18,771 nt of DNA from an uncultured Rhodospirillales bacterium (GCA_937127205.1 CAKZLS010000396.1:1-18771); one strand, 5' to 3'; positions 7,356 through 14,580 are shown, numbered from the stretch's first letter. Notes: generated by a model not told the origin, from the letters alone. Made by a program: numbers and translations.

Positions 7356-8738
7356 ATGCCGTTGAGCGTTTTCGACCTGTTCAAGATCGGGATCGGTCCG
7401 TCTAGTTCGCATACGGTAGGGCCCATGTGGGCGGCACACCGGTTCGCGCTCCAACTCGATGCACGCGGTCTGATGGACCAAGTCGCGCGGGTTCGAACCC
7501 ACCTCTACGGATCGCTGGCCCTCACCGGCAAGGGACACGCGACGGACAAGGCCGTTATTCTCGGCCTCGCCGGAGATGTTCCGGATCGGGTGGATCCGGA
7601 TGCCGCGGATGGGCTGGTGGCGGATATCTGCGCGAGCGGGCGCATGAAACTGTTTCGCCGCCATGACATCGCCTTCGACTGCGATGGGGACTTGGAATTC
7701 CACTTCGGCGAATTTCTCGACGCCCACCCGAATGGCCTTCGCTTTGCCGCCCACGACGAATCCGGCTCTGCGTTGTTGGAGGAGGCGTACTACTCGGTAG
7801 GCGGCGGTTTTGTGCTCAGCGGCACCGAGATCGGCAAGGGCGCGGATCCTCCGGGCAGCAACGTTCGGGTGGCCCATCCCTTCAACTCGGCGACCGAGTT
7901 GCTGGAAATCGGCCGCCGGACCGGCCTGCCGTTGGCCGATCTCGTGCTCGAAAACGAGAAGGCGTGGCGAAGCGAGGAGGAAACCTGCGAGAGACTTCGC
8001 AACATTTGGCGTGTGATGGAGTCCTGCATCGAACGCGGATGCCGGGAATCGGGCGTACTGCCCGGCGGGCTCGAAGTGAAGCGCCGCGCCAAATGCCTGA
8101 AGGAAGGACTGCTCGCGCGCCCGGAAGGGGCGCTCAGCGACGTGCTCACGGTGCTCGACTGGGTCAATCTCTATGCCCTGGCGGTCAACGAGGAGAATGC
8201 CGCCGGCGGCCGCGTGGTGACCGCGCCCACCAACGGCGCGGCCGGGGTGATCCCGGCGGTGCTCACCTACTACATGCGCTTCGTGCCGGGTGCCCGCGAG
8301 AGGGGCGTGTTCGTGTTCCTGGCCACCGCTGCCGCCATTGGCATGCTGTACAAGACAAATGCCTCGATCTCCGGCGCGGAGATGGGCTGCCAGGGCGAGG
8401 TGGGGGTCGCGTGCTCCATGGCCGCGGCCGGCCTCTGCGCCGCGCTTGGCGGAACCAACGAGCAGATCGAAAACGCCGCCGAGATCGGTATGGAGCACAA
8501 TTTGGGACTGACCTGCGATCCCATCGCCGGGCTGGTCCAGGTGCCCTGCATCGAGCGCAACACCATGGGAGCGGTCAAGGCCATCAACGCCGCCCGGCTG
8601 GCGCTTCGCGGCGACGGCCGCCATTTCGTTTCGCTGGACAAGGTGATCGAAACCATGCGCCAGACCGGTTACGACATGAGCACCAAATACAAGGAGACCT
8701 CGCTCGGCGGCCTTGCCGTGAACGCGGTCGAATGTTGA
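7356..8738 (+). CDS. sdaA: L-serine ammonia-lyase, iron-sulfur-dependent (single-chain)
   Basis: A 460-residue single-chain L-serine dehydratase, converting L-serine to pyruvate and ammonia with a 4Fe-4S cluster, cytoplasmic. The N-terminal beta domain opens with SVFDLFKIGIGPSSSHTVGP (4-23), a family hallmark; the alpha domain holds the cluster cysteines at 345 (GCQGEVGVAC), 387 (LTCDPIAGL) and 398 (VPCIERN), with the 42- and 11-residue spacing of the Legionella enzyme. The protein ends in Cys460, matching the tail cysteine that enters the active site in that enzyme. TAPTNGAAGVIPAV (289-302) is the conserved substrate region. The start has GAGGAG at 7342-7347, eight bases before the ATG. Length and motifs are complete, so it should be active. 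The context gives no pathway partner. Confidence 0.97.
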   Translation: MPLSVFDLFKIGIGPSSSHTVGPMWAAHRFALQLDARGLMDQVARVRTHLYGSLALTGKGHATDKAVILGLAGDVPDRVDPDAADGLVADICASGRMKLFRRHDIAFDCDGDLEFHFGEFLDAHPNGLRFAAHDESGSALLEEAYYSVGGGFVLSGTEIGKGADPPGSNVRVAHPFNSATELLEIGRRTGLPLADLVLENEKAWRSEEETCERLRNIWRVMESCIERGCRESGVLPGGLEVKRRAKCLKEGLLARPEGALSDVLTVLDWVNLYALAVNEENAAGGRVVTAPTNGAAGVIPAVLTYYMRFVPGARERGVFVFLATAAAIGMLYKTNASISGAEMGCQGEVGVACSMAAAGLCAALGGTNEQIENAAEIGMEHNLGLTCDPIAGLVQVPCIERNTMGAVKAINAARLALRGDGRHFVSLDKVIETMRQTGYDMSTKYKETSLGGLAVNAVEC

Positions 8739-8850
8739 AGCCGGTCCGGGATGCCGAGCGGATCCGTTTGCTCAAGAGCGGTTTTGGCCTTACGCAATCT
8801 GTTCGTGCACATAAAACGTAATAAAAAGCAACGGACAGGCTCGGCCCTTC
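8739..8850. other. Gap between sdaA and the DUF4149 gene
   Basis: 112 bases with an AT-rich patch around 8810-8830 (ATAAAACGTAATAAAAAG) that could contain a -10 region for the downstream gene; no -35 partner is convincing and no stem-loop terminator for sdaA is visible. Confidence 0.35.
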
Positions 8851-9273
8851 ATGGACATATTGACGTACATATCCTTGTTCGCGACCGCCCTATTGTTCGG
8901 CGGCATGGTGTTTTTCGCCGCCTTCATGACGCCGCTGATTTTTGCCAAGCTGGACGGCGACGTGCGCGGGCAGTTCCTCCGCGACGTTTTCCCCTGGTAC
9001 TATCTGACGGTCCTCTGCCTGGGCGCCATCGCGGCGCTGGCCGTGATCTCCTGGAGGCCCGTCGATGGCGCCATTTTGGCCGGTGTGGCGGGTGTCGCGG
9101 TGGTGGTTCGCCAGGTCTTGTTGCCGATCATCAACCGGGCCCGCGACGGGAGGGACAGCGGAGATGCCGAAGCGGCAAAGAGGTTCTCCCGGCTCCACCG
9201 ATTGAGTGTTTGGATCAATTTGTCGCAGATGCTCGCCGTCGCCATCGTCCTGGCTCGGTTCCTTCAACCCTGA
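8851..9273 (+). CDS. DUF4149 family membrane protein
   Basis: A 140-residue inner-membrane protein with four hydrophobic helices (about 7-30, 48-67, 72-93, 119-137). The block LPIINRARDGRDSGD at 91-105, followed by KRFSRLHRLSVWINLSQM at 110-127, matches the DUF4149 (TMEM205-like) signature. Biochemical function is not established for this family. The ATG at 8851 gives an N-terminus running straight into the first helix, as in other members; the ribosome site is poor (GGACAGG about ten bases upstream). It is followed after 19 bases by a small gene of unknown function and may be co-transcribed with it and the DUF2237 gene. Confidence 0.85.
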   Translation: MDILTYISLFATALLFGGMVFFAAFMTPLIFAKLDGDVRGQFLRDVFPWYYLTVLCLGAIAALAVISWRPVDGAILAGVAGVAVVVRQVLLPIINRARDGRDSGDAEAAKRFSRLHRLSVWINLSQMLAVAIVLARFLQP

Positions 9274-9292
9274 AAGCGCAAGGAGTATGAGC

Positions 9293-9622
9293 ATGGCAAG
9301 CCAACTTCCCTTCACCGCCACCACGGCCAGCGGCGAGCGTTTCGAGATTTCCTTTCCGCTGCATCCGCACACCGACTCGCCGGTCCGAGTCGCGCAACTG
9401 GTTTCGGCGGTCCTCGAGACGATCGACCGGGAAGTGGGCGTCTCGCCGGCGACCGCCAATGGCGACATTCTGCAGGCGGTCGCCATGGCGCTGGCGGTTC
9501 GGGCCGCCATGATCGAAGCGCCCAAGGACGTGACTGACAAACTCGCGAGCGGGGTGGTGGCGACGTCGCTGCGTGCCATGGACGACGCCAAGCGCACGTA
9601 TGTCCATGTGGGGCACGCCTGA
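9293..9622 (+). CDS. Conserved-looking hypothetical protein, 109 residues
   Basis: I do not recognise a family. The protein is soluble and mostly helical, with an N-terminal strand-like part (FTATTASGERFEISFPLHPH), a long helix rich in Ala and Val (VRVAQLVSAVLETIDREVG, then AMALAVRAAMIEAP) and an acidic-basic C-terminus ending in VHVGHA. Codon use has GC-rich third positions like the neighbours, which supports it as a real gene. The start at 9293 is chosen because AAGGAG (9280-9285) lies seven bases upstream; an in-frame ATG at 9287 would be only one base from that site. It sits between the DUF4149 gene and the DUF2237 gene with short gaps, so the three are probably one transcript. Confidence 0.72.
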   Translation: MASQLPFTATTASGERFEISFPLHPHTDSPVRVAQLVSAVLETIDREVGVSPATANGDILQAVAMALAVRAAMIEAPKDVTDKLASGVVATSLRAMDDAKRTYVHVGHA

Positions 9623-9643
9623 CCAATTATTTGGAGAGAAAGT

Positions 9644-10015
9644 ATGGCTGAAGGCAAGAATGTGTTTGGTGAACCGCTAGAGGCGTGTTGTTCGTCGCTA
9701 AAAACCGGATTTTACCGAACAGGGGCTTGCGAGACGGGGCCCGAGGATCGTGGCGCGCATGTGGTTTGCGCAGAGGTAACGGAGGGGTTCCTGGCGTTCT
9801 GCCGGTCCAAAGGCAACGATCTGAGCACCCCCGTTCCGGCGTTTAATTTTCCCGGCCTCAAGCCGGGCGACCGATGGTGCATCTGCGCCGGTTGGTGGAA
9901 ACGCGCGCTCGATGCCGGCGTGGCTCCACCAGTCGTCCTCACGGCCACTCACGAGACTGCTCTCGATCAACTGTCAATGGCTGATCTCAAGAAGCGGGCG
10001 CTTGACGTTGCATAA
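9644..10015 (+). CDS. DUF2237 family protein
   Basis: A 123-residue soluble protein matching the DUF2237 family from end to end: NVFGEPLEACC near the start, TGFYRTGACETGPEDRGAHVVCA in the first half, FLAFCRSKGNDLSTP, the signature FPGLKPGDRWCICAGWW around 79-95, and APPVVLTATHE near the C-terminus. Family function is unknown; the conserved cysteines and aromatic residues suggest a small ligand- or metal-binding fold, which is inference. GGAGA (9633-9637) six bases before the ATG supports the start. It is the last gene of the plus-strand run before convergence with rpoH, 21 bases between stops, with no obvious bidirectional terminator hairpin. Confidence 0.92.
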   Translation: MAEGKNVFGEPLEACCSSLKTGFYRTGACETGPEDRGAHVVCAEVTEGFLAFCRSKGNDLSTPVPAFNFPGLKPGDRWCICAGWWKRALDAGVAPPVVLTATHETALDQLSMADLKKRALDVA

Positions 10016-10036
10016 TAATGTCGGGCGCCAATACCG

Positions 10037-10888
10037 CTAGTGGCCGACTGCTGGATTACCCTCGGCCATCCACCGTTTGATCTTGCCCACGGCTTCGTGC
10101 TCGATCTGGCGAACCCGTTCGCGCGATATGTGGTGGCGCCGGCTCAGCGCTTCCAAAGTCTGTGGCGTTTCCACAAGGTGGCGCTCGATGATGATCTCCC
10201 GCTCGCGGTCCTTCAGTCCCTGCATGACTTCTCGCAGCATCTTCAGCCGGTAGGCATATTCCTCGCGGGACGCAAAGTTCTCGTCGTGGGTTTCCTTGTC
10301 GTCTCTGATCCAGTCCTGCCAGTCGCCGTCCCCCATATCGCCCGCCGGAACATTGAGCGAGGCATCCTGTCCGGCCAACCGCCGGTTCATCGCCACAACG
10401 TCCTTTTCGGAAACATTGAGCTCCGTCACGATCTGGCGAACGTGACTGTCCCGCAGGTCGCCGTCTTCGTAAGCGCGCAGTTTCGATTTCATTTTTCGCA
10501 GATTGAAGAACAGCTTCCGTTGCTCGGTGGTCTGTCCCATGCGGACCAGTGACCACGACCGGATAACGAAATCGGTCATCGCCGCCCGGATCCACCACAA
10601 CGCATAGGTGGACAAACGGAAGCCGCGATCGGGGTCGAACCGTTCCACCGCCTTCATCAAACCCATCGTTCCCTCGGAAATGAGATCCTCGACGGGAACC
10701 GAATAACGTCGATACTGCATGGCCATTTTGACCACTAGGCGCATATGGCTGGCAATCAAGCGCCCCGCGGCCTCGTCGTCGCCGTCGTCGCGGCACCTTC
10801 GAGCCAGCTGATGCTCTTCGCCCGGATCCAACATGGGCGCCTTACGAATTTCACGAATATACTTCTGGAGACCTGAGTCCACTGACAT
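10037..10888 (-). CDS. rpoH: RNA polymerase sigma factor RpoH (sigma-32 family)
   Basis: A 283-residue group-3 sigma-70 factor. The alphaproteobacterial RpoH box QRKLFFNLR is at 123-131, the feature that separates RpoH from other sigma factors. Region 2 is complete (DLISEGTMGLMKAVERFDP at 68-86; LSTYALWWIRAAMTDFVIRS at 92-111) and region 4.2 has SRERVRQIEHEA at 255-266. RpoH drives heat-shock genes, and in several alphaproteobacteria a second copy (RpoHII) drives singlet-oxygen and photo-oxidative responses. I cannot tell from sequence alone which copy this is, though the neighbouring photorepair genes fit the second. The ATG at 10888 is chosen over an in-frame start at 10966 because AGGTGA lies five bases upstream and the protein then has normal RpoH length. 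It is divergent from the LOV gene. Confidence 0.95.
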   Translation of the reverse strand: MSVDSGLQKYIREIRKAPMLDPGEEHQLARRCRDDGDDEAAGRLIASHMRLVVKMAMQYRRYSVPVEDLISEGTMGLMKAVERFDPDRGFRLSTYALWWIRAAMTDFVIRSWSLVRMGQTTEQRKLFFNLRKMKSKLRAYEDGDLRDSHVRQIVTELNVSEKDVVAMNRRLAGQDASLNVPAGDMGDGDWQDWIRDDKETHDENFASREEYAYRLKMLREVMQGLKDREREIIIERHLVETPQTLEALSRRHHISRERVRQIEHEAVGKIKRWMAEGNPAVGH

Positions 10889-10945
10889 CGCAATCACCTG
10901 TGTCGTGTCATCTGAGGGAAACGCGATCTCAGGTCGACCCGTTTT

Positions 10946-10974
10946 CCCATAATCCTGGCTCCTCACAACGCCAA
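10946..10974 (-). promoter_or_regulatory. Candidate sigma-70-type promoter for rpoH
   Basis: On the minus strand TTGGCG (10969-10974), a 17-base spacer, and TATGGG (10946-10951) lie about 60 bases before the rpoH start. The -10 match is moderate. No sigma-32 or EcfG-type element was seen for rpoH. Confidence 0.3.
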
Positions 10975-11007
10975 CCTCACTCTGGAATTCATAAAAACTG
11001 TCGCGGA

Positions 11008-11199
11008 ATGAGTTCAGCTACTTATGTTTACGACGCGGAACCAAAGCTGGATGAATTCGTTTCCATCACAATTGGCGATTTTGCGGCACGAGAGGCCGGC
11101 CACGCCGTTTGTGATGGAAGGGCAATGAGATGGTTGTCTTCCGGAGCCGAAACCTCCATGATTTCGGGGCTATGCGAACACAAGGGGACCGACCAATGA
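11008..11199 (+). CDS. Doubtful 63-residue open frame overlapping the LOV start
   Basis: A frame from the ATG at 11008 ends in TGA at 11197-11199, overlapping the LOV ATG by the ATGA arrangement that often marks coupled genes. The predicted peptide begins MSSATYVYDAEPKLDEF and matches nothing I recognise. Against it: third-position GC is only about half, far below the neighbours, the ribosome site is poor, and the perfect EcfG-type promoter (11037-11061) lies inside it, so a transcript from that promoter would lack its start. I list it mainly so it can be tested. Confidence 0.2.
   Translation: MSSATYVYDAEPKLDEFVSITIGDFAAREAGHAVCDGRAMRWLSSGAETSMISGLCEHKGTDQ
11037..11061 (+). promoter_or_regulatory. 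EcfG-type (general stress sigma) promoter upstream of the LOV gene
   Basis: GGAAC (11037-11041), exactly 16 bases, CGTT (11058-11061). This is the full consensus recognised by EcfG/SigT, the alphaproteobacterial general stress response sigma factor. It points at the LOV gene with the predicted transcript start about 125 bases before the LOV ATG. By eye it is the only perfect GGAAC-N16/17-CGTT I found on either strand of the window. Confidence 0.6.
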
Positions 11200-11618
11200 T
11201 GCCAAGCGGACATGGGGACACGTCGAAAGCCGCGTTGCTGACGGTGGAAGAGCAAGAAAAAAGCGTCGTCATCTCGGATCCGTCCCGGGACGATATGCCG
11301 ATCATCTTCGTCAGCGACGAATTCGAGGCCCAAACCGGCTATCCGCCCGACGAGGTGGTCGGCCGCAATTGCCGGTTCCTCCAGGGCCCGGAAACCGATC
11401 AGAGAGCCATTCAGGACATCCGTGACGCGCTGGCGGCTGAAACCCACATCACCATCGACATCCTCAACTATCGCAAGGACGGAACCACGTTCTGGAACCG
11501 TCTGCGCATCCGTCCGCTGTTCGATGACAAGGGAAAGATCCAGTACTTCGTCGGGGCGCAGAATCCCATTTCCCCCGAAGACGTCCGGCCATATCCGATC
11601 GAGGCCCTGATCGACTGA
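11196..11618 (+). CDS. Short LOV-domain blue-light photoreceptor
   Basis: A 140-residue protein that is essentially one LOV (PAS-fold) domain. The photoactive motif GRNCRFLQ is at 56-63, with Cys59 the residue that forms the light-induced FMN adduct. Flavin-contact residues are present: Arg60, Gln63, Asn91 (NYRKDG), Asn101 (FWNRL) and Gln122 (FVGAQNP). No effector domain follows, so it belongs with the short LOV proteins known from Rhodobacter, Dinoroseobacter and Pseudomonas, which act through dimer changes or partner proteins. The start at 11196 is chosen because AAGGGGA (11182-11188) is seven bases upstream; the frame is open for 22 more codons, back to a start at 11130. The EcfG-type promoter upstream suggests general stress control. 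It is divergent from rpoH and 106 bases before the DUF3429 gene. Confidence 0.95.
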   Translation: MMPSGHGDTSKAALLTVEEQEKSVVISDPSRDDMPIIFVSDEFEAQTGYPPDEVVGRNCRFLQGPETDQRAIQDIRDALAAETHITIDILNYRKDGTTFWNRLRIRPLFDDKGKIQYFVGAQNPISPEDVRPYPIEALID

Positions 11619-11724
11619 TCGGGGCGCTCGCCACACCGCGACATCTGAGAACATGAACCGTCAAGGCGGCTTTCTCGTAGGTAAAGGGCACTTATAAGTC
11701 TCAGATTGCGAGGTGCACCGATCG

Positions 11725-12204
11725 ATGGTTCCCCATACAGAAACTTTGACTGCCCTGCCGAAAAAGGCCGTCTGGCTCGGCGCTCTCGGATTAATACCCT
11801 TCGCCGCATTGACGGCCATCGCTGTGTTCGGCAATGGGACAAACGCTTCGGCCGCCCTGTTTGCGGTTGTCGCTTATGGCGCGGTAATCCTCTCTTTCCT
11901 CGGTGGCGCTCATTGGGGTTTCGCCAGTGCCGCCATGAAAGATCAACCGGCTGCTGCGTCGCGGCTCTTGGTAATGAGTGTGGTACCGTCCCTGTTGGGG
12001 TGGGTGGCGGTGTTGCTTCCGATGCCGTGGTCGGCTGCGGTGCTTGCCGTCGCTTTCCTCGCCATCCTGCCACTGGACCGTTGGGCTCTCACGCACGCTT
12101 TCGCTCCGGGTTGGTGGTTGCGCCTGCGCATCCCTCTCTCCGCAACGGTATCGACATTGCTGTTCCTGGCTATTGCGTCCGAGTTCCCAAGAGCGGGCCT
12201 GTGA
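11725..12204 (+). CDS. DUF3429 family membrane protein
   Basis: A 159-residue inner-membrane protein with about five hydrophobic helices (15-36, 43-62, 81-100, 103-117, 134-152). The loop motif SFLGGAHWGFA at 57-67 is the DUF3429 (TMEM69-like) signature. Function of the family is not established; its genes are, to my knowledge, often found near photolyase and flavoprotein genes in proteobacteria. The ATG at 11725 has GAGG 11 bases upstream; a GTG at 11713 in the same frame is possible but would overlap that site. The stop overlaps the GTG of the DUF2256 gene (GTGA), so the two are translationally coupled. A TATAAG at 11693-11698 could be part of its own promoter, without a convincing -35. Confidence 0.88.
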   Translation: MVPHTETLTALPKKAVWLGALGLIPFAALTAIAVFGNGTNASAALFAVVAYGAVILSFLGGAHWGFASAAMKDQPAAASRLLVMSVVPSLLGWVAVLLPMPWSAAVLAVAFLAILPLDRWALTHAFAPGWWLRLRIPLSATVSTLLFLAIASEFPRAGL

Positions 12205-12344
12205 CTCGTCGGCCACAAAGCAAAATGTGCCGTGTCTGCGGCCGTCCATTCCAATGGCGGCGCAAGTGGGCAAGAGTATGGGGTGAAGTGAGGTACTGCT
12301 CGGAGCGGTGCCGGCGAAACCGCCGCTCGATCAACCAGAATTGA
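12201..12344 (+). CDS. DUF2256 family small cysteine-rich protein
   Basis: A 47-residue protein starting at GTG 12201, overlapping the DUF3429 stop by four bases. The core reads CRVCGRPFQWRRKW then YCSERCRRNRR: two CxxC/CxxxC pairs in a zinc-ribbon-like layout with a basic tail, matching DUF2256. The family is often found beside, or fused to, photolyase/cryptochrome proteins, so a role with the neighbouring photolyase is plausible but unproven. Its 3' end overlaps the 3' end of the opposite-strand photolyase gene by 14 bases. An internal ATG at 12225 would still contain all the cysteines, so the exact start is less certain than the gene. Confidence 0.85.
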   Translation: MTRRPQSKMCRVCGRPFQWRRKWARVWGEVRYCSERCRRNRRSINQN

Positions 12345-13887
12345 TACCGTCCAGAAATGCCGCTGCTTGTTCGCGCATGGCCGCTACCCGGTCATCGTCC
12401 ATCCGTTCAAGGGTCCGGTACATCATCGTCATGCGCTGGTTGCCCGACAGCTTGTCGGCGTTCTCGACCATAAAGTTCCAGTAGAGATAGTTGAACGGGC
12501 AGGCGTCCGGACCGGTGCCCTTGCGGACATCGTAGCGGCAATGGCGGCAGTAGTCGGACATGCGATCGATGTACTTGCCGCTGGAAGCATAAGGCTTGGA
12601 GCCCAGCACGCCGCCATCGGCGAACAAGGCCATACCGTGGGTGTTGGGGAGTTCCACCCATTCGTAGGCGTCGGCGTAGACCAGCAGGTACCACTCGCAC
12701 ACCTCTTTCGGCGCGATACCGGCGAGGAGCGCGAAGTTCCCCGTTACCATCAGCCGCTGAATATGGTGGGCGTAGGCTTCTTCCTTGGTCTGGGTGATGC
12801 ACTGGCGCAGGCAGTTCATGTCGGTATCGCCGGTCCAATAGAAATCGGGCAGCGGGCGATGGGCATCGAAGAAATTCGTTTCGGCGTAGTCCGGCATCTT
12901 CAGCCAGTAGATGCCGCGGATGTACTCACGCCAGCCGATAATCTGGCGAATGAACCCTTCCGCGGCGTTGAGCGGCGCGCGGCCCTCGCGGTATTCCCGC
13001 TCGACCCGGCGGCAGCACTCCAGAGGATCCAGCAGACCGGCGTTGAGATAAAGGCCGATGACCGCATGATAGAGCGTCTTTTCTCCCTGCGCCATGGCGT
13101 CCTGGTAGTCGCCGAACAGCGGCAGCGCCGTTTGCACGAAGTGCTCGAAAGCCCGCGCCGCCTCGGACTGGGTAACCGCAAACCAGAACGGCTCGAGGTC
13201 GCCGAAATGGTCCGAGAAGCGCGCCGCCACCAGATCCATGGCTTCGCGGGTGGTGCCGTCGGGCTCGAACCGTGCGGGTTCCGGAGGAAACAGCTGCTGC
13301 GGCAGCTTGCGTCTGTTCTCGGCGTCGAAGTTCCACTTTCCGCCCATGGGTTCGCCGAAATCGTCCATCAGCAATCCCGTCTTCCGCCGCATCTCGCGGT
13401 AGAAATACTCCATGCGCAGGCTCTTGCGGCCCGACGCCCACTGGCCGAATTCGTTGATCGAACAAACAAAACGGTCGTCCGCTTGAATGTCCAACGGGAC
13501 GCCGATTTGATCCACCCAGCTGTTCATGTTGTCGCGAACGCGCCACTCGCCCGGCTCGGTTACGATGACCCGCTCCGGTTTGTGACGATCGACCGCGGCT
13601 ATCAGTTCGCCGCTGAAACTGCCCCCGAGACTTTCGGTGTCTCCCGTGTCGTTCAGTGACCTGTAATCCACCCGGAAACCCTCCGCCTCCAGTTCCGCCG
13701 CGAAGTGGCGCATGGCAGAGAAAAGGAAGGCGATCTTTTTGACGTGATGGCGCACGTACGTGCACTCGTCGTGGATCTCGGCCATAAGGATCACGTCGGT
13801 CTCGGGGTCTGCGTCGCGCAGGCTGGAGACGCCGCGGGAGAGCTGGTCGCCGAGGACGAAACGCAGGTTTTTTGTGGAAGAGCTCAC
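12331..13887 (-). CDS. phrB: Iron-sulfur bacterial cryptochrome/photolyase (FeS-BCP, (6-4)-photolyase type)
   Basis: A 518-residue photolyase-related protein of the class that includes Agrobacterium PhrB and Rhodobacter CryB. It carries an N-terminal alpha/beta domain (LRFVLGDQLS at 8-17) and a C-terminal FAD domain. Four cysteines for a 4Fe-4S cluster are at 359, 447, 450 and 463; their spacing (88, 3, 13) equals that of PhrB Cys350, 438, 441 and 454. The HHIQRLM motif at 374-380 holds the histidine pair typical of (6-4) repair, and YASSGKYIDRMSDYCRHC (433-450) leads into the cluster. Known members bind FAD and a ribityllumazine antenna and repair (6-4) photoproducts or act in light signalling. 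The start is a GTG at 13887 with no clear ribosome site. It is the third gene of a minus-strand operon, 34 bases after the SDR gene. Confidence 0.93.
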   Translation of the reverse strand: MSSSTKNLRFVLGDQLSRGVSSLRDADPETDVILMAEIHDECTYVRHHVKKIAFLFSAMRHFAAELEAEGFRVDYRSLNDTGDTESLGGSFSGELIAAVDRHKPERVIVTEPGEWRVRDNMNSWVDQIGVPLDIQADDRFVCSINEFGQWASGRKSLRMEYFYREMRRKTGLLMDDFGEPMGGKWNFDAENRRKLPQQLFPPEPARFEPDGTTREAMDLVAARFSDHFGDLEPFWFAVTQSEAARAFEHFVQTALPLFGDYQDAMAQGEKTLYHAVIGLYLNAGLLDPLECCRRVEREYREGRAPLNAAEGFIRQIIGWREYIRGIYWLKMPDYAETNFFDAHRPLPDFYWTGDTDMNCLRQCITQTKEEAYAHHIQRLMVTGNFALLAGIAPKEVCEWYLLVYADAYEWVELPNTHGMALFADGGVLGSKPYASSGKYIDRMSDYCRHCRYDVRKGTGPDACPFNYLYWNFMVENADKLSGNQRMTMMYRTLERMDDDRVAAMREQAAAFLDGINSG

Positions 13888-13921
13888 GATGGCGCCTGTT
13901 GTTCGAAGGAGATACCTGGCC

Positions 13922-14563
13922 TTACTCGATCAGTACCGGCGTCTGGCCCAGATATGTATCGTCGTCGATCTGCTTTACCAGGAAGTCGGCCACGTTCGCG
14001 CGCGAGATACACCCGCTGCGCCAATCCTCCGGATCGGGCAATACGCGGTAGGTGCCGGTATGGCGCATGTTGGTCAGAATTCCAGGGCGGGCGATTACCC
14101 AGTCCAAGGCGCTGTCCTGGATGATTTGCTCCTGTCTGTCCTTGTCGTCATAGGCCCGTCCCAGGAACAGGTGGAACGCCGTGTTGTAGAGCATGCCGCC
14201 ACGGTTGCGGCTGTCCCCGGCGCCGAAACCCGTGAGGCAGATCAAGCGTTTGACGCCGCTCGCTTCCATCGCCGGAACGAGCACGCGGGTGGCGTCCGAG
14301 AATATTCGGACCGGCTTGAGAATCATCTCCGGTCCGGCGGAAACGCCGAGGGTCTGGATCACCACGTCGACGCCCTGGAGGGCCCGTTCAATCGCTTCCG
14401 GATCCAGGGCGTTGCCGGTAACCGTCTCAAGATTATCGAGACGCCCGAGGATGCGGACCTCGGAGCGCGCCATGGCCCGCACTTTGTGTCCCGCTTTCAG
14501 GGCTTGTTTTACCGTCTCACGGCCGATTCCCTTGCTTGCGCCGATGACCAATACTGTTGCCAC
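13922..14563 (-). CDS. NAD(P)-binding atypical SDR (NmrA-like)
   Basis: A 213-residue single-domain Rossmann protein. The cofactor motif IGASKGIG is at 7-14, followed by a basic loop (MARSEVR) that suggests NADP(H). Internal features include GNALDPEAIERALQGVDVVIQTLG (54-77), a strand LICLTGFGAGDS, and DWVIARPGILTN, the usual layout of NAD(P)H-binding NmrA-like proteins. No YxxxK catalytic pair is obvious, so it may be a redox sensor or a reductase with an unusual active site. The start is a GTG at 14563 with GGAGG at 14571-14575, seven bases upstream. It lies 17 bases after the renalase-like gene and 34 before the photolyase, so all three are probably one transcript. Confidence 0.87.
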   Translation of the reverse strand: MATVLVIGASKGIGRETVKQALKAGHKVRAMARSEVRILGRLDNLETVTGNALDPEAIERALQGVDVVIQTLGVSAGPEMILKPVRIFSDATRVLVPAMEASGVKRLICLTGFGAGDSRNRGGMLYNTAFHLFLGRAYDDKDRQEQIIQDSALDWVIARPGILTNMRHTGTYRVLPDPEDWRSGCISRANVADFLVKQIDDDTYLGQTPVLIE

Positions 14564-14580
14564 GATAAGTCCTCCGAAGA

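Larger units (their letters stand above)
10889..11195. other. Divergent regulatory region between rpoH and the LOV gene
   Basis: About 307 bases, less GC-rich than the coding neighbours. On the plus strand it carries a perfect EcfG-type promoter for the LOV gene; on the minus strand a weak sigma-70-like pair for rpoH. It also contains a doubtful 63-codon frame (11008-11199). Close before the rpoH start the transcript could form a small CTGAG/CTCAG hairpin with an 11-base loop. Confidence 0.6.

Noticed and set aside
7326..8624. Long minus-strand open frame opposite sdaA
   Set aside because: Shadow of a highly conserved enzyme gene; composition typical of antisense GC-rich frames and no recognisable motif.
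10016..10036. Bidirectional terminator between the DUF2237 gene and rpoH
   Set aside because: The 21-base gap shows no stable stem and no T-run on either strand.
10894..10935. CTGAG/CTCAG hairpin in the rpoH leader as an RNA thermometer
   Set aside because: The stem is five base pairs with a loop of 11 and does not cover the ribosome site; too weak to claim.
12367..13659. 430-codon plus-strand frame opposite the FeS photolyase
   Set aside because: The photolyase on the other strand has full motifs and cluster cysteines; the antisense product has none.
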